A DNA stretch of 35,933 bases from Desulfurellaceae bacterium (GCA_015493995.1 WGCD01000041.1:1-35933), one strand, 5' to 3'. Counted from the first letter of the stretch, positions 16,714 through 26,921 are shown. Translations and numbers: made by a program. Notes: generated by a model not told the origin, from the letters alone.

Positions 16714-17417
16714 TGAAAAGTGCCATAGTAATTTATTCCGGCGGTCTTGATTCGACAACCTGTCTGTTTTGGGCTTTGGATAATTTCGATGAGATTCAAA
16801 CAGTCACATTTGACTACAACCAGAGACATCAAATAGAAATAGACTACTCAAAGGAAACGTTAGGGTTGGCTGAGAAAATAAAAGGAAAAAAGATAACAAG
16901 CCACTATTTTTCAATCGATTTATCCCAGATAGGCGGCAGTGCCTTAACCGATTTATCCATAGATGTGCCGAAAAACAGGGATGAAAAGGAGATTGAAAGC
17001 TACATACCTATAACCTATGTTCCTTTTAGAAACGGTATTTTTTTATCTATAACCGCAGCCATAGCCGAAAAAAACGATATAACCAATATCATAGGTGGTT
17101 GGAATATGCTGGATTACAGCGGATATCCTGACTGCAGAAATGACTTTCTAAGCGCATTTGAAAGTGCGGTCAATTACGGAACAAAAAGAGGGGTCGAGGG
17201 GAAGCCGTTTAAAATTCTAACTCCTCTTTTAAAGCTAAAGAAATCAGAAATTATACAGCTCGGCAAGAAACATAAAGCTGACTACTCATATTCATACTCC
17301 TGCTACAGCGGAAAACAAGAGCCCTGCGGTGAGTGTGATGCGTGCATTTTAAGAGCTAAAGGATTTAAAGAGGCTGGCGTTAAAGATGATTTCCTCGTTA
17401 GAATCGGAAAGGCTTGA
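16710..17417 (+). CDS. queC: 7-cyano-7-deazaguanine synthase QueC
   Basis: VIYSGGLDSTTCL PP-loop, FDYNQRHQIE, C-terminal SCYSGKQEPCGECDACILRAKGF. Confidence 0.95.
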   Translation: MMKSAIVIYSGGLDSTTCLFWALDNFDEIQTVTFDYNQRHQIEIDYSKETLGLAEKIKGKKITSHYFSIDLSQIGGSALTDLSIDVPKNRDEKEIESYIPITYVPFRNGIFLSITAAIAEKNDITNIIGGWNMLDYSGYPDCRNDFLSAFESAVNYGTKRGVEGKPFKILTPLLKLKKSEIIQLGKKHKADYSYSYSCYSGKQEPCGECDACILRAKGFKEAGVKDDFLVRIGKA

Positions 17418-17985
17418 TAAAGGTTTTTATATGAAAGACGCCGTGTCGGTTGCAAAAAATCTGCTTGGGAAATATTTAATAAAAAATACCGATAAAGGCT
17501 TTATAGGCGGAATGATAGTCGAAACAGAGGCATATATGGGACCTCAAGACGATGCCGCTCATTCATACAATTTAAGAAAAACAAAAAGAAACGAAGCTAT
17601 GTATGAAGAGGGTGGCGCTGCCTATGTCTATTTTATTTACGGAATGCACTACTGCCTAAATATCGTAACAAATAAGAGAGATATCCCTCAAGCGGTTTTA
17701 ATAAGAGCCATTGAACCGAGGTTCGGCATAGATATAATGCTTAAAAACAGAAACACCGACTTGATAAATTTAACAAACGGTCCTGCAAAACTGTGTGGGG
17801 CTTTGAATATAGATTTGAGCTACAATAAAGTCAGTCTGTTGTCTGATAGGCTGTTTATAACACAAGGAGAAGAAATTAAAGGCGATGTTACCTCCACAAA
17901 AAGAATCAACATAGAATATGCAAAGGGCTACAAAGACAAGCCGTGGAGATTCATTGTAAAAAACAGCAAATTCCTAAGCAAATGA
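17386..17985 (+). CDS. mpg: 3-methyladenine DNA glycosylase (AAG/Mpg family)
   Basis: VAKNLLGKYLI, GMIVETEAYMGPQDDAAHSY, AYVYFIYGMHYCLNIVT, GPAKLCGAL. Confidence 0.92.
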   Translation: MISSLESERLDKGFYMKDAVSVAKNLLGKYLIKNTDKGFIGGMIVETEAYMGPQDDAAHSYNLRKTKRNEAMYEEGGAAYVYFIYGMHYCLNIVTNKRDIPQAVLIRAIEPRFGIDIMLKNRNTDLINLTNGPAKLCGALNIDLSYNKVSLLSDRLFITQGEEIKGDVTSTKRINIEYAKGYKDKPWRFIVKNSKFLSK

Positions 17986-20558
17986 AAGTTATAACCACGC
18001 ATAAAAATCCTGATTTCGATGCCATATCAAGCTGCATAGCCGCAAAAAAACTTTATAAAGATGCAGCTATAGCCTTTCCCGATTTACCGGAACGCTCTAC
18101 CAAAAACTTTATAATACAGACAATCATCTATCCCTATTTAAACAACAAAAACATCAACGTTCAGGAAATAGACACATTGATTGTTGTGGACACACGCTCC
18201 AAAAAACGGATAGAACAAAAATTTGCCGAAATAGCCGATGAGGTTTATACAATATGCTACGACCACCACGAAGAGAGTGATATAAAATGCAAAGAAAATT
18301 ACTACAAAAAAATAGGAGCAAACGTCACACAAATATTAGAAAGGATATTTGAAAAAAATATACGTATAACAGAAGAAGAAGCAACACTTTTTATGTTAGG
18401 CATATATGAAGATACGGGAAAACTCTCATATACCTCAACAACACCCCAGGATATTATGACGGCTGCAAAACTGCTGGAGATGGGCGCTGATTTAGATACG
18501 GTCAGAAATATTATGGAAGAAACTCTGAGCGAGGTTGACGTAGCCATTTTGAACGATTTAATCAAAAACAAAAGGATATATGAAATAAACTTCAAAAAGG
18601 TCGCCCTATCCTTCACCTCGGTTGACGAATATATCAGCAATGTCGCCTCAACGGTAAATAAGTTGATGTCCATAGACAAACTGGATGCCGCAATATGTAT
18701 ATTCAGAATGGCGTCAAGAATCTACGTTATAGGACGCTCCAACAAAAGAGTTGATGTAGGTTCAATATTGAAAGAAATAGGCGGAGGGGGACATAAACAG
18801 GCGGCAAGCGCCGTCATTAAAGAAAAAACGTTGATAGAGGTTGCGGAAAAACTAAGTTATCTTATCAAAATGAAACTTTTAAGCCAGGTTAAGGCAAAGG
18901 ATATAATGAGCTTTCCGCCAAAATACGTCTATTCGGACGATACGCTTGAAAAGGTTAATGATATAATATCCAAAAGCGGTATGAACGCCCTGGTTGTGTT
19001 GGACAGAAAAACAAAAAATGTTGTAGGAATAGTTACAAGGCAGATTATCAATAAAGCAATGTATCACCATATGAATAGCGAAAAAATATCTATGTTTACC
19101 ATAACCGAATTTGAGACCGTTAAAGAAACAGACACATTTGAGAGTATAAAACATCTTGTAATTGACGAAAAGCAGCGTATCATACCTGTATTATCAAAAA
19201 AAGGCGAGCTGATTGGTGTTATCACGAGGACAAACCTCCTGCAAATACTATCCTCTGGGATAGACATAGAAAAACCAAAAAAAACTAAAAATATAGAAGC
19301 GGAAATCAGAAAAATACTGCCTCCCAATGTGATAGACTATTTGATTAACGCAGGAGATATAGCCAAAAAATTGAATTTCAAAGCCTATATGGTAGGTGGA
19401 ATTGTCAGGGATATAATTTTAGGTTACAAAAACCTCGACATAGACATAGTTGTAGAGGGACAGGGAATTGAGTTTGCAAAGAATTTTGCGAAAAAGTACT
19501 CGGCAAAAGTGGCTACGCACGAAGAATTTCAGACTGCAACCATAATCTTGAAAGACGGAATGAGGATAGATGTTGCAACTGCAAGAGAAGAGTATTACGA
19601 TTTGCCCGGTTCTCTGCCAAATGTGGAACAAAGCTCCCTTAAGCTTGATTTATACAGAAGAGATTTTACGATAAATACGCTCGCTGTTAAACTCAGCGAC
19701 AATTTCGGCGATTTATTGGATTTTTTCGGCGGGCTTAGAGATATAAGAGAGAAAAAAATACGTGTTCTACATATGTTGAGCTTTATAGAAGACCCAACAA
19801 GAATGTTCAGAGCAATAAGATTTGCTTCACGGTTGGGCTTTGAAATAGGCAAACAAACCGATAAACTCATTAAGGTTGCCATAGATTTGGGAATATTAAA
19901 ATATGTTGACAAAATACGTGTTTTCAATGAGATAAAATATATTTTGAACTCGAATTGTGTTAGATGCAGCTTGGAGATGTTAAGAAAATACAGACTCTTA
20001 TACTCTTTTGACAAAAGAATTATTATAGATAGCAGAATTCTCGAATATGTAAGTATTTTGGAAAATATAGTAAACAGCTATTCAACTGTATGGAAGGACA
20101 AAAAAATAGACAAAAGCGTTGTTTTTCTAATGTTGCTGGAGTATCTTTTAAGAAAATCCCTCAGCTTTTGCGATACAATTGGCGCTGATGAAAAAACAAG
20201 CAAAATAGTTAAAAAAGACGTTTACCAATTTCCTCTTGCCATAAGAACGGTGAGGAATCCTAAAAGCAACAATTTCGACATATACACGGCGCTTGAAAAA
20301 TTAAGCATTGAAGGGGTGTTATGTTTATACGCCATAGAAACAAACAATGAGAAGATAAGGCACTACCTTGAAACCTTAATGGGTATGAAGCCCATAATAA
20401 AAGGAAAGGATTTGATTTCTCTCGGATTCAAACCATCTAAAATTTTTTCAATCATAATAAAAGACATATTTAAAAAGCAGCTGCTCAACACCATAAAGGA
20501 TAAAAAAGAGGCTGTGGAGTACATATTAAAACAATACAAGCACCATATAGAAAAATAG
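17982..20558 (+). CDS. DHH/DHHA1 phosphoesterase-CBS-CBS-poly(A) polymerase/tRNA nucleotidyltransferase fusion
   Basis: N-terminal THKNPDFDAISSCIAA, CYDHHEE, EIGGGGHKQAASA; middle CBS pair KAKDIMSFPPKYVYSDDT...GVITRTNLL; C-terminal MVGGIVRDIILGYKNLDIDIVVEG and FRAIRFASRLGFEI. ATG at 17982 overlaps mpg by 4 bp; 858 aa. Confidence 0.93.
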   Translation: MKVITTHKNPDFDAISSCIAAKKLYKDAAIAFPDLPERSTKNFIIQTIIYPYLNNKNINVQEIDTLIVVDTRSKKRIEQKFAEIADEVYTICYDHHEESDIKCKENYYKKIGANVTQILERIFEKNIRITEEEATLFMLGIYEDTGKLSYTSTTPQDIMTAAKLLEMGADLDTVRNIMEETLSEVDVAILNDLIKNKRIYEINFKKVALSFTSVDEYISNVASTVNKLMSIDKLDAAICIFRMASRIYVIGRSNKRVDVGSILKEIGGGGHKQAASAVIKEKTLIEVAEKLSYLIKMKLLSQVKAKDIMSFPPKYVYSDDTLEKVNDIISKSGMNALVVLDRKTKNVVGIVTRQIINKAMYHHMNSEKISMFTITEFETVKETDTFESIKHLVIDEKQRIIPVLSKKGELIGVITRTNLLQILSSGIDIEKPKKTKNIEAEIRKILPPNVIDYLINAGDIAKKLNFKAYMVGGIVRDIILGYKNLDIDIVVEGQGIEFAKNFAKKYSAKVATHEEFQTATIILKDGMRIDVATAREEYYDLPGSLPNVEQSSLKLDLYRRDFTINTLAVKLSDNFGDLLDFFGGLRDIREKKIRVLHMLSFIEDPTRMFRAIRFASRLGFEIGKQTDKLIKVAIDLGILKYVDKIRVFNEIKYILNSNCVRCSLEMLRKYRLLYSFDKRIIIDSRILEYVSILENIVNSYSTVWKDKKIDKSVVFLMLLEYLLRKSLSFCDTIGADEKTSKIVKKDVYQFPLAIRTVRNPKSNNFDIYTALEKLSIEGVLCLYAIETNNEKIRHYLETLMGMKPIIKGKDLISLGFKPSKIFSIIIKDIFKKQLLNTIKDKKEAVEYILKQYKHHIEK

Positions 20559-21044
20559 CTATTTTGATTTAAGTTTGTATAAAACGAGCACGAAAATACC
20601 AACTGTTATAAAAGAATCGGCAAGATTAAAAGCCGGGTAGTGATACTGTTTGACATAGAAATCGAGAAAATCAACCACATATCCTTGAAACAGTCTTTCA
20701 TAAAGGTTGCCCAAAGCCCCTCCACCAAGCAAAGCCAAGCCGACTATGTAAAAAAAATTTCTGTCTTTGGAAAATAGTATTAGATATAAAATAATGATAA
20801 AAACTACCAAACTAATACCGCACAGGAAAACCAGTCTGTAAAATTCCGGCAAATTTGATAAAAAACCGAAAGCCACTCCTTTATTGTGAATATTAACTAT
20901 ATTGAAAAACCCGCCTACAACTTCTACATACGAACCATAGGGAATATTGTTGGAGATATAAAGCTTACTTATATAGTCTGCAATAAAAAAAAGGAGTATC
21001 AAAGATACTCCCAAAAAAGCGTTTCTATTTACTTTTAAAACCAT
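20559..21044 (-). CDS. lspA: Lipoprotein signal peptidase (signal peptidase II)
   Basis: FIADYISKLYI, FFNIVNIHNKGVAFGFLS, GGALGNLYERLFQGYVVDFLDFY, YPAFNLADSFITVG with catalytic Asp contexts. Confidence 0.96.
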   Translation of the reverse strand: MVLKVNRNAFLGVSLILLFFIADYISKLYISNNIPYGSYVEVVGGFFNIVNIHNKGVAFGFLSNLPEFYRLVFLCGISLVVFIIILYLILFSKDRNFFYIVGLALLGGGALGNLYERLFQGYVVDFLDFYVKQYHYPAFNLADSFITVGIFVLVLYKLKSK

Positions 21045-21401
21045 TTATTCCACAAATTCGACTATAGAAATCGGGGCTGCATCTCCCTTTCTGAATCCAA
21101 CCTTAACAATCCTAACATAACCGCCGTTTCTTTCTGCAAACTTCGGAGCAATCTCATCGAACAGTTTTCTAACTGCATATTTATTATTGGCAAGTTTTGC
21201 CAAAGCCCTTCGTCTTGATGAAAGATTGTCGTTTTTAGCCATAGTTATTAACTTACTCATAAACTTAACGAGCTCCTTCGCTTTTGCGTCGGTTGTGGTA
21301 ATTCTACCGTGTTCCAACAAAGAAACAGCCAAGTTTCTCAAAAGATGTTTTCTTCTTTCGGAATCTACACCGAGGGTTCTGTATTTTTTTCTATGCCTCA
21401 T
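21045..21401 (-). CDS. rplQ: 50S ribosomal protein L17
   Basis: MRHRKKYRTLGVDSERRKHLLRNLAVSLLEHGRITTTDAKAKEL. Confidence 0.98.
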   Translation of the reverse strand: MRHRKKYRTLGVDSERRKHLLRNLAVSLLEHGRITTTDAKAKELVKFMSKLITMAKNDNLSSRRRALAKLANNKYAVRKLFDEIAPKFAERNGGYVRIVKVGFRKGDAAPISIVEFVE

Positions 21402-22416
21402 TTTCTTCTCCTTCTTTCTCTTTGATGGCTTCTTTGATTCTCTTCACCTGATTGTCGGAAAATGTCATTCCGAGATTTAAGCCGAGCTGCTTGAGGGAAT
21501 CTTTTATCTCTCTTAAAGATTGCTTACCGAAATTCTTTGTATTCAAAAGCTCTGAGTCGGTCTTTTGAACAAGCTCCCATATATATTTTATATCGTGGGC
21601 AAGCAGACAGTTGGATGCTCTTACGTTCAGTTCAAGTTCGTCAACGGTTTTAAGCAGATTTTCATTAAGCTCTTCTTCTTTTTCTCCATCCTCCATATCA
21701 AAGGATTCGCCTGCATCCTTAAAGTCTTCCAAGAATAAAGAAACATAACCGTTTAAAATATAACTTGCCGTATGAAGCGCCTTGATAGGCGTTATGCTTC
21801 CGTCAGTTTCTATTTCAAGTATTAGCTTCTCATAATCGTAGAAATCCTTCATGGTGCTTTTTTCAGACCTATAAGCAACCCTTCTTATTGGCGAAAAGAG
21901 AGCGTCTATGGGGATATATCCTATCTCCTTATTTATCGTCTCGGCGTCTGCCTGTTTATATCCGATTCCCTTCTCAAGATATATTTTTGCATTTATAGAT
22001 GCCGAGTCCATTAGCTGTGCTATGTATTCATCTTTGTTGAGTATCTCAACATTGCCCGGCAACTCTATATCATTGGCTGTTAATTTCCCCGGCGTTGATT
22101 TGTTTATATATGCTTCCGCCGTTTGAAAGTTATCATTTAAAGCCTTAAATCTAACCTGCTTGAGATTTAAAACTATATTCATCACATCTTCCTTCACACC
22201 GTCAATCGAACTGAACTCGTGGTCAACGCCGTCAATTTCAATACCAACAACGGCAATACCGGGTACGGAAGACAGCAACACTCTTCTTAAAGCATTACCT
22301 ACGGTAACAGCATAGCCTTCATTTAAAGGCTCAAGTGAAAAACGTCCGTAAACGTCATTTTGTTCCTCTATCTTTACTTCCGTAGGCAGCTTTAAATAAT
22401 CAAAAACGCTCTTCAT
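21391..22416 (-). CDS. rpoA: DNA-directed RNA polymerase subunit alpha
   Basis: GYAVTVGNALRRVLLSSVPG, and alphaCTD ELNVRASNCL...FGKQSLREIKDSLKQLGLNLGM. Confidence 0.98.
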   Translation of the reverse strand: MKSVFDYLKLPTEVKIEEQNDVYGRFSLEPLNEGYAVTVGNALRRVLLSSVPGIAVVGIEIDGVDHEFSSIDGVKEDVMNIVLNLKQVRFKALNDNFQTAEAYINKSTPGKLTANDIELPGNVEILNKDEYIAQLMDSASINAKIYLEKGIGYKQADAETINKEIGYIPIDALFSPIRRVAYRSEKSTMKDFYDYEKLILEIETDGSITPIKALHTASYILNGYVSLFLEDFKDAGESFDMEDGEKEEELNENLLKTVDELELNVRASNCLLAHDIKYIWELVQKTDSELLNTKNFGKQSLREIKDSLKQLGLNLGMTFSDNQVKRIKEAIKEKEGEENEA

Positions 22417-22436
22417 ATTTCAGCTTCCCCTTTTTA

Positions 22437-23063
22437 TTATTTAGAATACAACTCAACAATGGCATTCTCATTAAACGGAGGCTGAATATCCTCTTTTGTC
22501 GGAATATCTACAAATGTTGCACTCATTTTATCAATATCCACAGATATCCAGGAAGAAACTCCCCTTCTTGAGTTATCTTCAAATTTAGACTTAACCTCGT
22601 CTTTTGCTTTCATCTTTTCAGATAAACTGATTACATCACCCTTCTTTAAAATATATGAAGGCACATTAACCTTGATGCCGTTGACAAGAATATGCCCGTG
22701 AGAAACAAGCCTTCTTGCCTCTTTCCTTGAAGATGCCAAACCAGCTCTGAATACAACGTTGTCGAGTCTTCTCTCAAGCAGTTGAACAAGATTTACGCCT
22801 GTTTCTCCCTTTTGTTTTTTTGCCTCGTAAAAGTATTTTCTAAACTGTCTTTCCAAAACACCGTAAACAGCTTTTGCTTTTTGCTTTTCCATAAGATGCT
22901 CTCCGTAACTCGTTATCTTTCTTCTGCTGCCTTTACTTTTTCCTGGACCATAGGGCCTCTTTTCAAAAGCACACTTGTCGGTAAAGCATCTTTCGCCTTT
23001 AAGAAATAGTTTGGTGCCCAACGCCCTGCACCTTTTGCAAACCGCATCGTTATAAACTGCCAT
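22437..23063 (-). CDS. rpsD: 30S ribosomal protein S4
   Basis: CKRCRALGTKLFLKGERCFTDKC zinc site; S4 domain LERRLDNVVFRAGLASSRKEARRLVSHGHILVNG. Confidence 0.98.
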   Translation of the reverse strand: MAVYNDAVCKRCRALGTKLFLKGERCFTDKCAFEKRPYGPGKSKGSRRKITSYGEHLMEKQKAKAVYGVLERQFRKYFYEAKKQKGETGVNLVQLLERRLDNVVFRAGLASSRKEARRLVSHGHILVNGIKVNVPSYILKKGDVISLSEKMKAKDEVKSKFEDNSRRGVSSWISVDIDKMSATFVDIPTKEDIQPPFNENAIVELYSK

Positions 23064-23077
23064 ATATCAATCTCCTA

Positions 23078-23467
23078 TTACACTCTTCTTCTTTTTGGTG
23101 GCCTACATCCATTATGAGGAATAGGCGTTACGTCTTTAATTGATTTAACCCTTATACCCGCAGATTGAATGGCTCTAATAGCCGTTTCTCTGCCTGCTCC
23201 GGGACCCTTTACCCTGACATCAACCTCTTTCATACCGAAATTGAGGGCTTTTTTTGCAGCATTCTCAGAGGCAACCTGAGCGGCAAACGGTGTTCCTTTT
23301 CTTGTTCCCTTAAATCCACTTTCACCTGATGTTGCCCAACATAAAACATTACCGTCGTTATCCGTAAATGTAACAATAGTATTGTTAAACGTAGATTGAA
23401 TATGAGCTATGCCGCTTGCAACATTTTTCTTAATCCTTTTCTTTCTTTTTCTAACTGCTTTAGCCAT
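23078..23467 (-). CDS. rpsK: 30S ribosomal protein S11
   Basis: [18 protein letters not shown]...[14 protein letters not shown]. Confidence 0.98.
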   Translation of the reverse strand: MAKAVRKRKKRIKKNVASGIAHIQSTFNNTIVTFTDNDGNVLCWATSGESGFKGTRKGTPFAAQVASENAAKKALNFGMKEVDVRVKGPGAGRETAIRAIQSAGIRVKSIKDVTPIPHNGCRPPKRRRV

Positions 23468-23493
23468 CTATCACGTTCTCCTTCATTTCTCTT

Positions 23494-23853
23494 TTATTTG
23501 CCTCCGACCGTCTTCTTTCTGCCCTTTCTCGTTCTTGCGTTAGTTCTTGTTCTCTGACCTCTAACCGGCAATCCCCTTCTGTGCCTCAAGCCCCTGTAAT
23601 TTCCCAAATCCATAAGAGCCTTGATATTCATGGCAACCTCTTTTCTTAGGTCACCTTCAACTTTATAGTCCGATATAACATTTCTCAACTTTTGTATTTC
23701 TTCCGGTGTCAACTCATTGGTTCTCTTATCGGGGTCAACCTTGGATTTTTGAACAATTTCCCAAGCCCTTTTATGGCCTATGCCGTAAATATAGGTCAAA
23801 GCTATAACCGTTTTCTTGTTTCTCGGTAATTCAACTCCTGCAATACGTGCCAC
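23494..23853 (-). CDS. rpsM: 30S ribosomal protein S13
   Basis: [26 protein letters not shown]...[26 protein letters not shown]. Confidence 0.98.
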   Translation of the reverse strand: MARIAGVELPRNKKTVIALTYIYGIGHKRAWEIVQKSKVDPDKRTNELTPEEIQKLRNVISDYKVEGDLRKEVAMNIKALMDLGNYRGLRHRRGLPVRGQRTRTNARTRKGRKKTVGGK

Positions 23854-23864
23854 TTAAACCTCCA

Positions 23865-23978
23865 CTAACCTTGTCTTTGTTTGTGCTTAGGATTCTCGCA
23901 CACTACCCTAACAACGCCCTTTCTTTTTATTATCTTACATTTAGGGCATATCTTTTTAACAGATGGTCTAACCTTCAT
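23865..23978 (-). CDS. rpmJ: 50S ribosomal protein L36, absent from the ORF track
   Basis: Manual translation [37 protein letters not shown] (37 aa), between rpsM and infA. Confidence 0.96.
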   Translation of the reverse strand: MKVRPSVKKICPKCKIIKRKGVVRVVCENPKHKQRQG

Positions 23979-23990
23979 TTATACCTCCGA

Positions 23991-24209
23991 TTACTTATAT
24001 CTATACACTATTCTGCCCTTCTCTATGCTGTATGGAGACAACTCGAGCTTAACCTTGTCACCCGGAAGAATCTTTATGAAATGCATTCTCATTTTACCTG
24101 CAACATGGGCTAAAACAATATGCCCGTTATCGAGTTTTACTCTAAACATAGCATTGGGCAGAGACTCTACAACCTCTCCGTCAACCGTAATACTTTTTTC
24201 TTTCGCCAT
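23991..24209 (-). CDS. infA: Translation initiation factor IF-1
   Basis: [72 protein letters not shown]. Confidence 0.98.
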   Translation of the reverse strand: MAKEKSITVDGEVVESLPNAMFRVKLDNGHIVLAHVAGKMRMHFIKILPGDKVKLELSPYSIEKGRIVYRYK

Positions 24210-24213
24210 AAAA

Positions 24214-24972
24214 TCAATTTACCTCGCTCAAGATATCGGGACCGTTTTCAGTAATTGCTATGGTGTGCTCAAAATGAGCCGACGGTTTTTTATCAAGCGT
24301 CACAACAGTCCACCCATCTCTCAAAGTTTTTGTCCTCCATGTTCCGGCGTTAATCATCGGCTCAATTGCAATGGTCATACCGACTTTTAACATAGGTCCT
24401 CTATCGCCGGATTTGGGAACATAGTTTGGCACCTGCGGGTCTTCGTGAAGATTTCTCCCTATGCCGTGACCAACATAATCTCTCACCACTCCGTAACCGA
24501 ACCCCTCAACATACTCTTGCACAGCTTTTGAAATATCGTACAAATAGTTTCCCGCACAAGCCTGAGCAATGCCTCTATAGAGGGATTCCTTCGTTACTTT
24601 CATAAGATTTTCCTTTTCCTTATCTATATGTCCAACAGCCACAGTAATTGCCGAATCTCCGTAAAAACCGTCATAAATAAGCCCGAAATCCAAACTTATT
24701 ATATCACCGTTTTTCAACTTCCTTTTTTTCGAAGGTATTCCATGGACAACCTCTTCGTTTATGGATGTACACAGAGCTTTAGGAAAACCTCCGTATCCCT
24801 TGAACGCACATTTGGCATCCCTTTTTTTTGCTTCCTTTTGTGCTACTTCGTTCAAATACTCGGTGGTTATACCAGGTTTAACGCTATTTTTCAAGATGTT
24901 GAGAATTTCCCCAACCATACGGTTGACAATCCTCATTTTCTCTACTTCTTCCTTCGATTTTAAGATAATCAT
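24214..24972 (-). CDS. map: Methionine aminopeptidase type I
   Basis: [67 protein letters not shown]. Confidence 0.97.
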   Translation of the reverse strand: MIILKSKEEVEKMRIVNRMVGEILNILKNSVKPGITTEYLNEVAQKEAKKRDAKCAFKGYGGFPKALCTSINEEVVHGIPSKKRKLKNGDIISLDFGLIYDGFYGDSAITVAVGHIDKEKENLMKVTKESLYRGIAQACAGNYLYDISKAVQEYVEGFGYGVVRDYVGHGIGRNLHEDPQVPNYVPKSGDRGPMLKVGMTIAIEPMINAGTWRTKTLRDGWTVVTLDKKPSAHFEHTIAITENGPDILSEVN

Positions 24973-25610
24973 CCCAAAACAGCTTTAACCTTTGAGAAAA
25001 TTTCGTTTATATCGCCCAATCCGTCGATTTTAACCAACTTTTTTGTCTTCTCATAATATTCAATAAGCGGCATAGTGGATTTTTCATATACGTTTAACCT
25101 GTTTTCAACAACCTCTTTTGTATCGTCACTTCTTTGAATCAATTCACCGCCGCACTTATCACAAACCCCGTCTCTCTTCGGAGGGTTGTTTTTTATATGG
25201 TAAACGGCTCCGCATTTGGAGCAAACCCTTCTGCCAGTTAGCCTGTCTATAATTTCATCCTTTGGCACATCTATCAATAAAACCTTATCGAGTTTAAGAC
25301 CGTTTTTTTCAAGCATAACATCAAGAGCCTCGGCTTGTGCAACGGTTCTTGGAAAACCGTCAAGTATAAACCCGTTTTTGCAATCGTCCTCTTTTATACG
25401 ATTTTCCATCATTCCTACTATAACATCGTCCGGCACAAGTGCACCGCTATCCATATATTTTTTTGCTTCTTTTCCGAGTGCACTGCCCTCTTTCACCTCT
25501 TTTCTTAAAATATCACCTGTTGATATTTGAGGAATGCCGTACTCTTTGGCAATAAGCTCACCCTGAGTCCCTTTACCTACTCCGGGTGCACCAAGAAGAA
25601 TTAAAATCAT
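24969..25610 (-). CDS. adk: Adenylate kinase
   Basis: LLGAPGVGKGTQGELIAKEYGIPQISTGDILR, DGFPRTVAQAEAL, GRRVCSKCGAVYH...CDKCGGEL zinc lid. Confidence 0.98.
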   Translation of the reverse strand: MILILLGAPGVGKGTQGELIAKEYGIPQISTGDILRKEVKEGSALGKEAKKYMDSGALVPDDVIVGMMENRIKEDDCKNGFILDGFPRTVAQAEALDVMLEKNGLKLDKVLLIDVPKDEIIDRLTGRRVCSKCGAVYHIKNNPPKRDGVCDKCGGELIQRSDDTKEVVENRLNVYEKSTMPLIEYYEKTKKLVKIDGLGDINEIFSKVKAVLG

Positions 25611-25622
25611 AAAAATCTCTCC

Positions 25623-26921
25623 CTATCTCGTTCTTCTGTTTTTCAAGAAACCTTCGTAATTTCTCATATACAAATGCGCCTGTATCTGCATTATTGTATC
25701 CAACGCAACCTGAACAACGATAAGCAGTGCTGTGCCGCCGAAATAAAACGGAACATTAAACCTTCTTATCAAAATCCACGGCAAAACACACACAAAAGAC
25801 AGATAGATTGCACCGCCGAACGTAAGTCTGCTTAAAACCCAGTCGAGGTAGTCAGCGGTATATTTACCCGGTCTTATTCCGGGAACAAAACCGTTGTTCT
25901 TTTTTAAATTATCAGCTATCTCCTTTGGGTTAAATACAATTGCCGTATAAAAATATGCAAAAAAGAACATCAATGCAATGTAAACTACGCTATACACAAG
26001 ACTTCCCGGCATTATATAATCTGAAATACGTTTTAAAATAGGTATATTCACAAGCTTACTCAAAGTAGCCGGGAAAAGCAGTATGGACGATGCAAATATA
26101 GGCGGTATAACACCGGATACGTTAATTTTTAACGGAATATAGCTCGTTTGCCCACCGTACATCCTTCTTCCGACCATTCTCCTTGGATACTGCACCGGTA
26201 TTCTTCTTTGCGAAAGCTCGACAAATACAACAAATGCCACAACGGCAACCGCTACGACAAATATGATAAGCAAAGAAAGTATGCTCATCTCACCAGCACT
26301 TATAAGTCTGAAGAGATTACCCAAAGCCGCAGGCAATCTGGCAACGATTCCCGCAAAGATAATTAGAGAAATTCCGTTACCTATACCTTTTTCGGTTATC
26401 TGCTCACCGAGAAACATCAAGAATACGCTTCCCGCTGTCATAGTTACGGCAGTAAACAAGACAAAAGGAAGTCCGTGCCATATAACAACACTGGCTCCAC
26501 CCGGACCCTGCATTGATTGAAGCCCTACGGCAATACCCAATCCCTGTAAAAACGATATGATAACCGTACCGTATCTTGTGTATTCCGTAATTTTTCTTCT
26601 GCCTGCTTCACCCTCTTTTTTGAGCCTCGAAAGCTCAGGGCTGACAGCTGTGAACAGCTCCATAATAATGGCAGCCGATATGTAGGGCATTATACCCAAA
26701 GATATAATACTGAAGTTTTTAATTGCGCCGCCGGAAAACAGGTTAAATAAGCCCAAAGCAGTACCTTTTGCCTGAGCAAAGATAGCAGCAAGCACGTGTG
26801 CGTTAACTCCAGGTGTCGGAACGTGCGCTGCTATTCTGAACACAATAAACATTATAAGCGTAAAAAGAAGCCTTTTGTTTAACTCGGGAACATTAAAAAT
26901 ATTTCCGTAGTCCTCTTTCAC
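25623..26921 (-). CDS. secY: Protein translocase subunit SecY
   Basis: LNKRLLFTLIMFIVFRIAAHVPTPGVN, GIMPYISAAIIMEL, GIGNGISLIIFAGI, RRIPVQYPRRMVGRRMYGGQTSYIPLKINVSGVIPPIFASSIL. Confidence 0.98.
   Translation of the reverse strand: MKEDYGNIFNVPELNKRLLFTLIMFIVFRIAAHVPTPGVNAHVLAAIFAQAKGTALGLFNLFSGGAIKNFSIISLGIMPYISAAIIMELFTAVSPELSRLKKEGEAGRRKITEYTRYGTVIISFLQGLGIAVGLQSMQGPGGASVVIWHGLPFVLFTAVTMTAGSVFLMFLGEQITEKGIGNGISLIIFAGIVARLPAALGNLFRLISAGEMSILSLLIIFVVAVAVVAFVVFVELSQRRIPVQYPRRMVGRRMYGGQTSYIPLKINVSGVIPPIFASSILLFPATLSKLVNIPILKRISDYIMPGSLVYSVVYIALMFFFAYFYTAIVFNPKEIADNLKKNNGFVPGIRPGKYTADYLDWVLSRLTFGGAIYLSFVCVLPWILIRRFNVPFYFGGTALLIVVQVALDTIMQIQAHLYMRNYEGFLKNRRTR

Noticed and set aside
23881-24390. 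Plus-strand 169 aa ORF spanning rpmJ, infA and part of map
   Set aside because: Antisense to three confidently identified genes; no recognisable protein features.
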